Positions 1 to 9,987 of a stretch of DNA of 64,000 bases are shown here, piece by piece (the first letter of the stretch is position 1; each line of letters opens with the position of its first letter). A program made the position numbers and the translations under genes. The notes beneath the pieces were generated by a model. That model saw nothing but the letters and a program-made list of their open reading frames with translations, did not search any database and was not told the DNA's origin. This DNA comes from a bacterium (GTDB lineage: Bacteria > Pseudomonadota > Alphaproteobacteria > Caulobacterales > Caulobacteraceae). The stretch is from the NCBI GenBank assembly GCA_030824495.1, contig JAVBXP010000044.1, forward strand, positions 1-64,000. The letters are read 5' to 3'.

Positions 1-64
1 CGTGGGCGGAGCTTACGCCAAGGGCCATCGCCGCGATGGCCGTGCAGATAGAGATTGTCTTCAT
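1..64 (-). CDS. N-terminal fragment of a small secreted protein (MKTISICTAIAAMALGVSSAH...), truncated by window edge
   Basis: ATG on minus strand at 62-64 followed by a signal-peptide-like sequence running off the window. Confidence 0.5.
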   Translation of the reverse strand, partial: MKTISICTAIAAMALGVSSAH

Positions 65-218
65 GTCATCCCTCCGAATGGCCCAACCGCAACCGGGCCG
101 TGCAGATAACAGCGCCTAGCGGTCACGTTTGTTCCCGCCACGCTCGCGCTTCGCTAGCTGGATCGCAGGGATGAGGATCATCGGTCCGACGTGGCCACCA
201 CGACGGACCGCTTGATCC

Positions 219-542
219 TTAGTTGCCGCGCGGCTTGGTGTTCCGGCCGGTCTTGGAGAGCGGCGGGAATTTCGCGCGGTTTTCGGGCGTGTCGGCGACT
301 GGGCCGTTGGTGACGACCCGGATGTTCGACGCCGTAGCCGAGGTGTCGACGCCCGAGCTCATGGCGTCGGCGCTGACAGGTGGGTTGGCCATGGTCTGGC
401 TTGAGGTGTCGCTGCCCATCTGGTCAGCCGACGCCGCCGGGGCTGGAGCCGCAGCGGCCTTCTTCTTGCCTTCGCCAGCATGGGCCCCGCCTGCAAGCAG
501 AGCCATCGCCGCGGTGGCGGTAAGCAGAGTTCTGATCATCAT
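219..542 (-). CDS. Small secreted hypothetical protein (MMIRTLLTATAAMALLAGGAHAGEGKKK...)
   Basis: Signal peptide at internal ATG of ORF 219..716; hydrophilic Ala/Ser-rich remainder. Confidence 0.6.
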   Translation of the reverse strand: MMIRTLLTATAAMALLAGGAHAGEGKKKAAAAPAPAASADQMGSDTSSQTMANPPVSADAMSSGVDTSATASNIRVVTNGPVADTPENRAKFPPLSKTGRNTKPRGN

Positions 543-838
543 ATCGTCTTCTCCGAATGATGGCCCAGGCCCCCCGCAACCGGGCCGCGCAATCATCAAG
601 CGCTCCGCGGTGGCGTTAGTTCCCGCTCCAAAGGCCTGCTTCGCCTCGCGCGGGGCGATCACGCCCCCGTGAGAACCCACCCCATTGCGGCCAAACCGTG
701 ACGCCTGGAGCGCCAAAACGCCGACAAATTGGGCGCCATAACGCCGATCTGCCCACCAAATGCACGGGCAGCGCCTTTTCCTTGATCAGAGGTTACCAAG
801 CGCGGCCGCTCGGGCCGCCCCCCGATAGCGTTGTCTAG

Positions 839-1267
<429 letters not shown>

Positions 1268-1304
1268 GCGCCGCCGAACTCATCGGGACAAGGGGATCAC
1301 GACA

Positions 1305-2738
1305 ATGAAGAAATCTGGACTACAAAAGCTGACGGGCCTGGCGCTCGCCGCCATGCTCGCGGGCGGCATACTCGCCCCGGCGGCGGCCTTCGCACAGGAC
1401 GCCGCCGCGCCGGCCGCGGTGGCCGCCGAGGCCTCTCCCGCCACCGCCACGCCCGAAACGCCGGCTCCGATGGCGGCTGAAGCCGCCCCCGCGCCCGCCG
1501 TCGAGGAAGAAGCGGCCGCGCCCGCCATCGATACCGGCGACACCTCCTGGGTCCTGACCTCCACAGCCCTGGTCCTGATGATGACCATTCCGGGCCTGGC
1601 GCTGTTCTACGGCGGCATGGTGCGGCGCAAGAACGTCATCGCCACCGTCGCCCAGTCCTTCGCGATCACCGCGGTGATTTCGGTCGTCTGGATGATCGCC
1701 GGCTACTCGCTCTCCTTCAGCGCCAACGACAATGAAGGGCTGAACAAGGTCATCGGCGGGTTCAGCAACGCGTTCCTGTCCGGCGTGACGATGGAAAGCA
1801 CCAACAGCCTGGCCGCCACGATCCCGGAATCGGTATTCGTGATGTTCCAGATGACCTTCGCGATCATCACCCCTGCCCTCATCGCCGGCGCCTATGCCGA
1901 GCGGATGAAGTTCTCGGCGGTCCTGGTCTTCACCGTGCTCTGGTCCCTGCTCGTCTACGCGCCGACCGCCCACGCGGTCTGGGGCGGCGGCTTCCTCGGC
2001 GGCGCTGGCGTGCTCGACTTCGCCGGCGGCACCGTGGTTCACATCAATGCTGGCGTCGCCGGCCTGATCTGCGCCCTCGTTCTTGGCCGTCGCAAAGGCT
2101 ACGGCACTGAAAACATGGCTCCGCACAACCTGGTGCTGACCATGATCGGCGCCAGCCTGCTGTGGGTTGGCTGGTTCGGCTTCAACGCCGGTTCGGCCGT
2201 CGGCGCCAATTCCTTGGCCGGTATCGCCATGCTGAACACCCAGGTGGCCACGGCCGCCGCCGCCATCGCCTGGATGGTGATCGAATGGGTCGAACGCAAG
2301 AAGCCCGGCATGCTGGGCCTGGCCTCCGGCGCGGTGGCCGGTCTGGTCGCCATCACCCCGGCCGCCGGCTTCGTCAACCCGCAAGGCGCGCTGATCATCG
2401 GCCTGCTGGGCGGCGCTGGCGGCTACTTCGGCGCGGTGTGGCTGAAGCGCCTGCTGAAGTACGACGACAGCCTCGACGCCTTCGGCGTGCACGGCATCGC
2501 CGGCATCATCGGCGCCCTGCTGACCGGCGTCCTCGCCGACCCGGCCGTCAACAGCCTTGGCGAAGGCGCCAGCCTGATGACCCAGCTGTACGGCGTGGCC
2601 ATCACCATCGCCTACGCCTCGATCGGCACCTTCATCATCCTGATGATCGTGAAGTACACGGTCGGCCTGCGGGTCAGCGAAGAAGCCGAGGTCGAAGGCC
2701 TTGATCTCTCGCAACACGGCGAAGCGCTGCACGACTAA
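1305..2738 (+). CDS. amtB: Ammonium transporter, with signal peptide and Ala/Pro/Glu-rich N-terminal extension
   Basis: AMT family sequence (LFYGGMVRRKN, FGVHGIAGIIGALLTG); internal ATG at 1305. Confidence 0.95.
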   Translation: MKKSGLQKLTGLALAAMLAGGILAPAAAFAQDAAAPAAVAAEASPATATPETPAPMAAEAAPAPAVEEEAAAPAIDTGDTSWVLTSTALVLMMTIPGLALFYGGMVRRKNVIATVAQSFAITAVISVVWMIAGYSLSFSANDNEGLNKVIGGFSNAFLSGVTMESTNSLAATIPESVFVMFQMTFAIITPALIAGAYAERMKFSAVLVFTVLWSLLVYAPTAHAVWGGGFLGGAGVLDFAGGTVVHINAGVAGLICALVLGRRKGYGTENMAPHNLVLTMIGASLLWVGWFGFNAGSAVGANSLAGIAMLNTQVATAAAAIAWMVIEWVERKKPGMLGLASGAVAGLVAITPAAGFVNPQGALIIGLLGGAGGYFGAVWLKRLLKYDDSLDAFGVHGIAGIIGALLTGVLADPAVNSLGEGASLMTQLYGVAITIAYASIGTFIILMIVKYTVGLRVSEEAEVEGLDLSQHGEALHD

Positions 2739-2762
2739 ACCGCGCCTTCACCGTCAACTACG

Positions 2763-2796
2763 AGCGGGGGTCCTTCGGGGCCCCCGTTTTCGTTTG
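2763..2796 (+). terminator. Rho-independent terminator of glnK-amtB
   Basis: CGGGGGTCC-TTCG-GGGCCCCCG stem followed by TTTTCGTTT. Confidence 0.8.
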
Positions 2797-2807
2797 GGGG
2801 AACGAGT

Positions 2808-3692
2808 TCAGTCCGGCCAGGGACCGCCCAGGCGGCAGCGACGAACCCACCACCCCGGGCGCATGATCGAGATACGCTCAGCCAGCGCCTCGGCCTCGAT
2901 GTCCGAGGCGCAGATGGCGAAGCAGGTCGCGCCCGAGCCCGAAATGCGGGCAAGCAGGGTCTCGGGCTCATCCGCCAGGGTCTCGACCACGTCGCCGATC
3001 TCAGGCGCAAGAGCGATCGCCGGGTCCTGCAGGTCGTTGCGCATCATGCCGAGCCAGGCGGCGAATTCCTCGACGCTCTCGAAGGCGGCGGGCATCGGCG
3101 GCGGCGCGACGTCGCCAAAGGCCTTGCTGTCATCCAAGGCGCGATAGACGGCCGGCGTGGAGACGGCGACGCCGGGATTGACCAGCACCGCCTCGATCGT
3201 TGGCAGTTCGGGCGAAGGCGTCAGCCGTTCGCCCCGTCCTTCGGCCAACACCGGTCGGCCCCACAGGCAGGCGGCGCCATCAGCGCCGAGCGAGGCGGCG
3301 ACGGCCTCCAGGGCCTCATCGTCGATATTGATACCAAGCGTCGCACGCATCAGCCGCAGGGCCGCGCCCGCGTCGCTGGAACCGCCGCCCAGGCCAGCGG
3401 CCACCGGCAGGTTCTTCTCCAGCGACAGGCACAGCGGCGGCTGAGGCCCGCGCGCGCGCGCCAACAGGGCGCGGGCCGCGCGCAGGACAAGATTGTCGTC
3501 CTCGCCTGCGAGACCGGCCGCGAAGGGGCCGTTGACGCGGAACGACAAGGCGTCGGCGTCGTGGATCGCCACCTTGTCGCCGATGTCTGCGAACACCATC
3601 AGGCTGCAAAGCGGGTGGTATCCGTCATCGCCGAGCGCGCCGACGTGCAGGAACAGATTGATCTTCGCGGGCGCGAAGGCGACCGGGCCCAT
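2808..3692 (-). CDS. ispE: 4-diphosphocytidyl-2-C-methyl-D-erythritol kinase
   Basis: FAPAKINLFLHVGALGDDGYHPL and GLGGGSSDAGAALR GHMP motifs. Confidence 0.93.
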   Translation of the reverse strand: MGPVAFAPAKINLFLHVGALGDDGYHPLCSLMVFADIGDKVAIHDADALSFRVNGPFAAGLAGEDDNLVLRAARALLARARGPQPPLCLSLEKNLPVAAGLGGGSSDAGAALRLMRATLGINIDDEALEAVAASLGADGAACLWGRPVLAEGRGERLTPSPELPTIEAVLVNPGVAVSTPAVYRALDDSKAFGDVAPPPMPAAFESVEEFAAWLGMMRNDLQDPAIALAPEIGDVVETLADEPETLLARISGSGATCFAICASDIEAEALAERISIMRPGWWVRRCRLGGPWPD

Positions 3693-3701
3693 GGCTTGAG
3701 C

Positions 3702-5408
3702 CTATGGACCGGCGACGCGGGACGTGGTGGCCGGCCCCTTGGGACCCAGGCCGTTGGTCAGCTTGGCGTCGACATCAGCCTTGATCTTGTCGTCGGGGTC
3801 GAGGGTCAGGACCCGGCGCCACTGAAACTCCGCCTCGATCCGGCGGCCGACGCGCCAATAGGCGTCGCCGAGGTGGTTGTTGATCTCGGGATCGCCGGCC
3901 TCAAGCTCGACCGCCTGCTCCAGGAACTGCACGGCCTTCTTGTAGTCGCCCAGGCGATAGTGCGCCCAACCGAGCGAATCGATCATCGCGCCAGATTGCG
4001 GATTGGCCGCCACCGCGCGCTGGACCATGCCAAGCGCCTCGGGAAGCCGCTCGCCGCGATCGATCCAGCTATAGCCCAGATAGTTCAGCAGTTCGGGCTC
4101 GTCGGGACGCTGCTTCAGCGCGCCCTGCAGGTCGCGCTCGGCCTCCGGCCAGCGGCCAGAGCGCTCATAGGACACGCCGCGCGCATAGAGCAGCCGCCAG
4201 TCGGGATTGGGATCATCGCCGATCAGGTTCGACAAAACCTGCGCGGACTCATCGTACCGGTCGTTGGCGCGCAGCAGATCGGCATAGGTGATCTTGGCGT
4301 CGCGATCCCCGGAAGAGGCCGCGGCATTGGCCATTTTCAGGGCCGTTTCCGGTTCCTTGGCGTTCTGGAAGCTCCAAGCCAGCTTGGAGACCGCGGCCGG
4401 ATATTCCGGCGAACCGGGCTTGGGCTTGCCGTAGGCGGCCCGGGCGGCGTCGATATCCCCGGCGCTCTCCATCAGATCGCCGACCATCAGCCAGGCCTCG
4501 TTGCGGGCCGGATCAAGCCGCAGGGAGAGCCGCAGATAGGCTAGGCCGAGCTGGTCCTGCTTGGCGGCCAGCATGCCGGCGGCCGGCGCGATCAGCACCT
4601 GGGCTGCACCCTGGCGCAGGGTCGGTGGCGGCGGTGCGCCTTTGCCGGTGGCTGCGCGTGCGCGCGCGCTCGCCAAGGCCTCATCGTTCGGCTGAGCTCG
4701 CAAAGCGCGGTCGTACAAGGCCACAGCGTCCGGACCACGCTTGCGGCGCTCCAGGAAAGCGCCATAGGCCAGAACGGCGATGTCGCCTGGGGTGTCGCCG
4801 CCGGTCAGCGCCTTGTAATCGGTCTCGGCCTCGTCATAGCGCCGGGCGCGTTCGAACAGATAGGCTTGGCCGAGCTGGCCGAAATAGTCGACGACGCGAT
4901 CGTTGCGGACTTCCGGCCGGATCAGCGAACCCTCGACGTCGCCGGCCATGGCCGCGGCCCAGGGGGCCAGCAGCGACGCCGCGCCCCGGTGCGGGAAACC
5001 GATATTCTCGCCGGCCAAGGCTTCTTGCGCGGCCTTGCCGTCGCCATTGGCCATGAACTCCACGGCCTTGACCAACTGGCCCATGCGCTTGGTGGATTCC
5101 GAGGCTTCCTCGCCTTGCGGCGCAAGCTGCGCGGCGCGAGGGATGTCGCCGGCCAGAACGGCGGCGGTGAAGGCGCGATCCTGCAGCATATCGCTGGAGC
5201 CGCCCTCAAGCTCGGCCTTGGCGAAATAGGCCGCTGCCTCCGCGCCCTTGCCGTCGTTCAGGGCTCCCTGCCCGGCCAGGAACGCGCCGTAGGCCGACCC
5301 GCCCATGCCGTCGAGCGCTGCAGGCGTCCACCCAGCCTGCTGCTGTGGTGGCGTGGCGCAGGCCGCGACGAGGGCGAGCGGAGCGAAGGCGACTAGGAGA
5401 CGGCGCAT
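3702..5408 (-). CDS. TPR-repeat lipoprotein
   Basis: MRRLLVAFAPLALVAACATPP lipobox; TPR-like helices (LLNYLGYSWIDRGERLPEAL, MIDSLGWAHYRLGDYKKAVQFLEQAVEL). Confidence 0.85.
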   Translation of the reverse strand: MRRLLVAFAPLALVAACATPPQQQAGWTPAALDGMGGSAYGAFLAGQGALNDGKGAEAAAYFAKAELEGGSSDMLQDRAFTAAVLAGDIPRAAQLAPQGEEASESTKRMGQLVKAVEFMANGDGKAAQEALAGENIGFPHRGAASLLAPWAAAMAGDVEGSLIRPEVRNDRVVDYFGQLGQAYLFERARRYDEAETDYKALTGGDTPGDIAVLAYGAFLERRKRGPDAVALYDRALRAQPNDEALASARARAATGKGAPPPPTLRQGAAQVLIAPAAGMLAAKQDQLGLAYLRLSLRLDPARNEAWLMVGDLMESAGDIDAARAAYGKPKPGSPEYPAAVSKLAWSFQNAKEPETALKMANAAASSGDRDAKITYADLLRANDRYDESAQVLSNLIGDDPNPDWRLLYARGVSYERSGRWPEAERDLQGALKQRPDEPELLNYLGYSWIDRGERLPEALGMVQRAVAANPQSGAMIDSLGWAHYRLGDYKKAVQFLEQAVELEAGDPEINNHLGDAYWRVGRRIEAEFQWRRVLTLDPDDKIKADVDAKLTNGLGPKGPATTSRVAGP

Positions 5409-5559
5409 AGAAAGGAAACTCGGCGCTTTCGAGGGCGAGTTCAAGGCGCCAAGGGACCTGATTGGGGAATGGCGCTTTCGCAGCCTGCCTATTCCGGGAT
5501 CCGGACAAAGCTGGTGGGCCCTCCTCCCCCGCTGAGCGGAGGAGGAGGCGCCTGAAGTC

Positions 5560-7248
5560 CTACATGTTCGGGTAGTTCGGTCCGTCGCCACCTTGGGGCG
5601 TGGTCCAGTTGATGTTCTGCGACGGATCCTTGATGTCGCAGGTCTTGCAGTGGACGCAGTTCTGGAAGTTGATCTGGAACTTCGGGTTGTTCCCCTCGGC
5701 GTCGTAGAGCACCTCGTAGACGCCGGCCGGGCAGAACAGCCGCGCCGGTTCACCGAACCGGGGCAGGTTCACGTTCACCGGAATGCTCGGATCGGTGAGC
5801 TTCAGGTGGGCCGGCTGGTTCTCGTCGTGATTGGTCGAGGACAGGAAGACCGAAGACAGCTTGTCGAAGCTGAATTCGTTGTCCGGCTTCGGATAGACGA
5901 TCGGCTTGTAGTCCTTGGCCAGGCCCGTGGACTCCGCGTCCGACTTGCCGTGCTTCAGCGTGCCCCACGGCGACCAGCCCTTGAGAACTGTGGCCATGAT
6001 GGCGTCGACGCCGCCGAGCATGATGCCCGGGATGGTGCCGAACTTGGACCACAGCGGCTTGAAGTTACGGACGTTCCACAGCTCCTTGGCGATCGAGGAC
6101 TTCTGGTAGGCCTCTTCGTAGGACACCAGTTCGTCGCTGCTGCGGCCGCCCTGGATCGCGGTGAAGGCGGCCTCGGCGGCGAGCATGCCGCTCTTGACCG
6201 CGTTGTGGCTGCCCTTGATGCGGGGGACATTGACCATGCCGGCCGAGCAGCCGAGCAGCACGCCGCCCGGGAAGTAGAGCTGCGGCAGCGATTGCGCGCC
6301 CCCCTCGGTGATGGCGCGTGCGCCGTAGGAGATGCGCTTGCCGCCTTCCAGGTAGCCGCGGATCGCCGGGTGGGTCTTGAAACGCTGGAATTCGTCGAAG
6401 GGCGAGAGCCAGGGGTTCTTGTAGTTCAGGTGCAGCACGAAGCCGATGGCCACGTAGTTGTCCCCGAAGTGGTACATGAACGAGCCGCCGCCGGTGGCGT
6501 TGTCGAGCGGCCAGCCGAAGGTGTGCTGGGTCAAGCCGGGCTCGAAGTTCTCGTCCGGAACCTGCCACAGCTCCTTGATGCCGATGCCGAACTTCTGGGG
6601 TTCGCGGTCATTGCAGAGGCCGAAGCGGGCCTGGAGCTGCTTTGCCAGCGAACCGCGCACGCCCTCGCCGATGAAAGTGTACTTGGCGTGCAGTTCGATG
6701 CCGGGCTGATAGTCGGGGCCCTTCTCACCGTTCTTGTCGATGCCGAACACGCCGGCGACGACGCCCTTCACAGAGCCATCCTGGTTGTAGACAACTTCGG
6801 AGGCGGCCATGCCGGGATAGATCTCGACGCCGAGCGCCTCGGCGTGGGCGGCCAGCGAGCGACACACATTGCCCAGCGAGGCGATGTAGTTGCCGTGGTT
6901 CAGCATCCACTTCGGGAACGGCAGCCACGAGATGTCCAGGTCGCCGTGCGGGCCGAGGATCACGAACTTGTCGCGCGTGACCTTGGTTTCCAGCGGAATG
7001 CCGAGCTCTTGCCAGTTCGGCAGCAGCTCATTGATGCCGCTCGGATCGATCACCGCGCCCGACAGAATATGAGCGCCGACTTCGGAGCCCTTCTCCAGGA
7101 CCGCGACCGTAATCTCCGAGCCAGCGGCCTCAGCGAGTTGCTTCAGGCGGATAGCCGCCGACAGCCCCGCGGGCCCGGCGCCGACGATCACGACGTCGTA
7201 TTCCATCGCTTCGCGTTCAATTGCCTCAGTGGCGATGGCTTCGCTCAT
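5560..7248 (-). CDS. Electron transfer flavoprotein-ubiquinone oxidoreductase
   Basis: DVVIVGAGPAGLSAAIRLKQLA; C-terminal CPAGVYEV...NCVHCKTCDIKDPSQNINW 4Fe-4S motif. Confidence 0.95.
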   Translation of the reverse strand: MSEAIATEAIEREAMEYDVVIVGAGPAGLSAAIRLKQLAEAAGSEITVAVLEKGSEVGAHILSGAVIDPSGINELLPNWQELGIPLETKVTRDKFVILGPHGDLDISWLPFPKWMLNHGNYIASLGNVCRSLAAHAEALGVEIYPGMAASEVVYNQDGSVKGVVAGVFGIDKNGEKGPDYQPGIELHAKYTFIGEGVRGSLAKQLQARFGLCNDREPQKFGIGIKELWQVPDENFEPGLTQHTFGWPLDNATGGGSFMYHFGDNYVAIGFVLHLNYKNPWLSPFDEFQRFKTHPAIRGYLEGGKRISYGARAITEGGAQSLPQLYFPGGVLLGCSAGMVNVPRIKGSHNAVKSGMLAAEAAFTAIQGGRSSDELVSYEEAYQKSSIAKELWNVRNFKPLWSKFGTIPGIMLGGVDAIMATVLKGWSPWGTLKHGKSDAESTGLAKDYKPIVYPKPDNEFSFDKLSSVFLSSTNHDENQPAHLKLTDPSIPVNVNLPRFGEPARLFCPAGVYEVLYDAEGNNPKFQINFQNCVHCKTCDIKDPSQNINWTTPQGGDGPNYPNM

Positions 7249-7390
7249 GATCCCCGTAACTCCTAATGTGGCCGCGCGGGGGTTCCCCTCCCCTTGTTTC
7301 ACGCGGCGTTGATCCGTCGCGCGACTTATCCGAAGCTTGTACGAGGGCGGTCAAGCGCGAACTCGGCTATAGACGCCCTTTCAGGACCCA

Positions 7391-8200
7391 ATGACGCAAG
7401 CCGCCGCCATCGATCGCACCGCTGAGAGCCTCCTCGCCTTCTGGGCCGAGGCGGGTGTGGACGCCATGTTGCTCGATGCGCCGATCGATCGGATCGAGGC
7501 CGGCAAGTTCGTCGCGCCCAAACCGCCCGAAAAGAAGCCGCTGCTCGTCGCACCCGTCCGGCCGGGCGCGCTGGACGTCGATGGAGCGGTCGCTCAGGCG
7601 CGACACGTCGCCGCGGAAGCCCAGGATTTAGAGGCTCTGAAGGCCGCCATCGCCGCGTTCGACGGCTGCCCCCTCAAGCTGGAAGGCGCGCGACAATCGG
7701 TGTTCGCGCGCGGCGCGCCGGACGCGCCGCTGATGGTGATCGGCGAAGGGCCAGGCCCGGAAGAAGACACGCGCGGCGAGCCGTTCGTGGGCCAGGCGGG
7801 CCAAATGTTGGACCGCATGCTGGGGGCCGCTGGCCTCACCGACCGGGTGTTCATCACAAATACCGTGTTCTGGCGTCCGCCCGGTAATCGCACGCCTTCT
7901 CCGCAGGAACAGGCGATCTGCGCGCCCTTCCTGGAACGCGCCATCGAGTTGGTCGCGCCCAAGATGCTGCTGGTGCTGGGAGCGCCCGCCGCCAAGTCGA
8001 TCCTGAAGCGCGACGAGGGCATTCTGTCGCTGCGTGGGCGCTGGTTCGAGTGGCGTTCGGAGAGCGGGAAACTCGAACTTCCCGTCATGCCCACCCTGCA
8101 TCCGGCCTTCCTGCTGCGGCAGCCTGGCGCGAAGAAGAAGGCCTGGGCCGACCTGTTGACCCTGACCGAACGGCTTGATCGACCCGACCGTGGAGCTTAA
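7391..8200 (+). CDS. Family-4-like uracil-DNA glycosylase, two Fe-S cysteines replaced
   Basis: GEGPGPEEDTRGEPFVGQAGQMLDRML, FWRPPGNRTPSPQEQAICAPFLERAI, PTLHPAFLLRQPG. Confidence 0.88.
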   Translation: MTQAAAIDRTAESLLAFWAEAGVDAMLLDAPIDRIEAGKFVAPKPPEKKPLLVAPVRPGALDVDGAVAQARHVAAEAQDLEALKAAIAAFDGCPLKLEGARQSVFARGAPDAPLMVIGEGPGPEEDTRGEPFVGQAGQMLDRMLGAAGLTDRVFITNTVFWRPPGNRTPSPQEQAICAPFLERAIELVAPKMLLVLGAPAAKSILKRDEGILSLRGRWFEWRSESGKLELPVMPTLHPAFLLRQPGAKKKAWADLLTLTERLDRPDRGA

Positions 8201-8268
8201 GACTCTCCCATCACGAGAACGAGGGCCACGTCCAGATCGCGCGTAGAGGCGGCCGACGTGGGGAACGC

Positions 8269-9852
8269 ATGCGGGCACTAAGGGGCATGCGGATCGCGGT
8301 CTTGACCATGATCTGCTCGGCCATTGCCGGAACAACACAGGCTGCGCCCCAGGTGCTGAGCCCTTGGGACGTGCAACGCTACGTGTCCGCCTTCGAGGCT
8401 GTGGACCGCGGCGACTTCATCGACGCCGAAATGCAAAGCGGCGACATCAAGGATCGTTCCCTGGCCGGCCATCTGGCGTTCCGCCAGCTGATGCATCCAA
8501 GCGCCCGAGGCGCGAGCTATGAAGACCTTGCCGCCTGGCTGGAAAAGTACGGCGACCTGCCGGGCGCCGAGCGCGTCTATACGCTCGCCCTCAAGCGCAA
8601 GCCCGCCAACGCTCCGCCTTTGAAGACACCGGTCCTTGGCGGCGCTGAATGGCGCCGAGTCGAGGTCGCGGCCCAGGGCGTCGCCGGCCGCGCGCCCGCC
8701 GACCGCAGCCGCCAGGCGCGGGAAGCCTTCTATTCCGGCGATATACAGCGTGCGCTCGACCTGGCGCCGGCCGCCGGCGACCGCTGGATCGCCGGTCTCG
8801 CCGCCTATCGCCTGAAGAATTTCGTCCTGGCCGAAAGCTATCTGGGCCAGGTCGCCCGCGACGAGGGCGAGGATCCGTGGATCCGGTCGGGGGCCGCCTT
8901 CTGGGCAGCTCGCGCGCTCGAGGAAACCGGCGACACGACTCGCGCCCAGGGCTTCATCAAGCTGGCCGCGCGCCATCCGACCACGTTCTACGGCATGATC
9001 GCCGAGCGCCGGATGCGACTGCAGGCGATCAGCGACACCCGCAACGCCCCGACCGGCCAGTTCGTGCCGGCCTCGTTCTCGGCCTCCAGCGCGCCGAGCG
9101 CCCACCTCAACCAGTTCATCCGCGACGACGTCCGCGCCCATCGCGCTACGGGCCTGGCTCAGGTCGGCATGCCGGTCGAAGCGGGCCTTGAGCTGCGCGC
9201 GGGCCTGGCGCTAGCCAAGACCGAGACCGAGCGTTCGCAGTGGATGGGACTGATTCTCGCCCTGAACGCGCCGCTGACCTCGGACGCTGACGTCGCCACC
9301 TCCCTGCCCCGCGGCCGCTCGTTCGTGGAGCCCGACTATCCGACCCCGGTGCTGGAGCCGAAGTGGGGCTTCACCATCGACCGGGCGCTGGTCTACGCCA
9401 TCGTTCGCCAGGAAAGCCGCTTCAACCCGGCCGTGGTCTCACCGTCCGGCGCGGTCGGCCTGATGCAGCTGATGCCGGAAGCTGCGGCCCGCGCGGCCGG
9501 AGACGACAAGCTGAAGGCCGATATGAGCCCGCTGTTCGATCCGGCGTTCAATCTGCGGGTCGGTCAGGACTATGTGACCTGGCTGATGGAGCGCGGGGTC
9601 GGCTACGACATCCTGCGCACCGTTGCGGCCTATAACGGCGGCCCCGGCACGTTGTTGAAGACCGCCCAGAAGGTCGGGGAAGACGACAGCCTGCTGATCA
9701 TCGAAAGCCTGCCCAGCCTTGAAACCCGCAACTATGTGGAAAAGGTGATGGCCGGCTATTGGACCTACCGGAAGAAGTTCGGGATGGATTCCAAGACCCT
9801 CGACGCCCTGGCCATGGGCGCCAACTTCGTAGACGCGCGGCTGGATCGTTAG
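8269..9852 (+). CDS. Soluble lytic murein transglycosylase (SLT family)
   Basis: Signal peptide; ALVYAIVRQESRFNPAVVSPSGAVGLMQLMP and VAAYNGGPG SLT motifs. Confidence 0.93.
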   Translation: MRALRGMRIAVLTMICSAIAGTTQAAPQVLSPWDVQRYVSAFEAVDRGDFIDAEMQSGDIKDRSLAGHLAFRQLMHPSARGASYEDLAAWLEKYGDLPGAERVYTLALKRKPANAPPLKTPVLGGAEWRRVEVAAQGVAGRAPADRSRQAREAFYSGDIQRALDLAPAAGDRWIAGLAAYRLKNFVLAESYLGQVARDEGEDPWIRSGAAFWAARALEETGDTTRAQGFIKLAARHPTTFYGMIAERRMRLQAISDTRNAPTGQFVPASFSASSAPSAHLNQFIRDDVRAHRATGLAQVGMPVEAGLELRAGLALAKTETERSQWMGLILALNAPLTSDADVATSLPRGRSFVEPDYPTPVLEPKWGFTIDRALVYAIVRQESRFNPAVVSPSGAVGLMQLMPEAAARAAGDDKLKADMSPLFDPAFNLRVGQDYVTWLMERGVGYDILRTVAAYNGGPGTLLKTAQKVGEDDSLLIIESLPSLETRNYVEKVMAGYWTYRKKFGMDSKTLDALAMGANFVDARLDR

Positions 9853-9865
9853 GCTACCGCCCGAT

Positions 9866-9979
9866 TCGTCATCCTCCGGGCAGCCGAAGGCTGATCCGGG
9901 GGACCCAAGCGGGCTACTCACGTCCGGCGACTCAGCTTGGGGCCCCCGGATCGCCTTGCAGGCGACCGGAGGATGACGA
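9866..9979. repeat. Intergenic palindromic element, family A copy 1
   Basis: TCGTCATCCTCCGG...CCGGAGGATGACGA ends with internal ACCCAAGC/GCTTGGG arms, between convergent genes; related copy at 17004. Confidence 0.8.
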
Positions 9980-9987
9980 GGGGCTGC

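Noticed and set aside
1320-2732. Long antisense ORF (470 aa, -) opposite amtB
   Set aside because: Low-complexity His/Asp/Gly/Arg composition typical of high-GC shadow ORFs; amtB on the other strand is unambiguous
5519-5551. CCTCCTCCCCCGC-TGA-GCGGAGGAGGAGG hairpin near the ETF-QO 3' end
   Set aside because: No U-tract on the relevant strand and imperfect pairing; could be a processing hairpin but evidence is weak
5593-7266. 557-aa + ORF opposite ETF-QO
   Set aside because: Shadow ORF of a well-conserved gene; no recognisable domain
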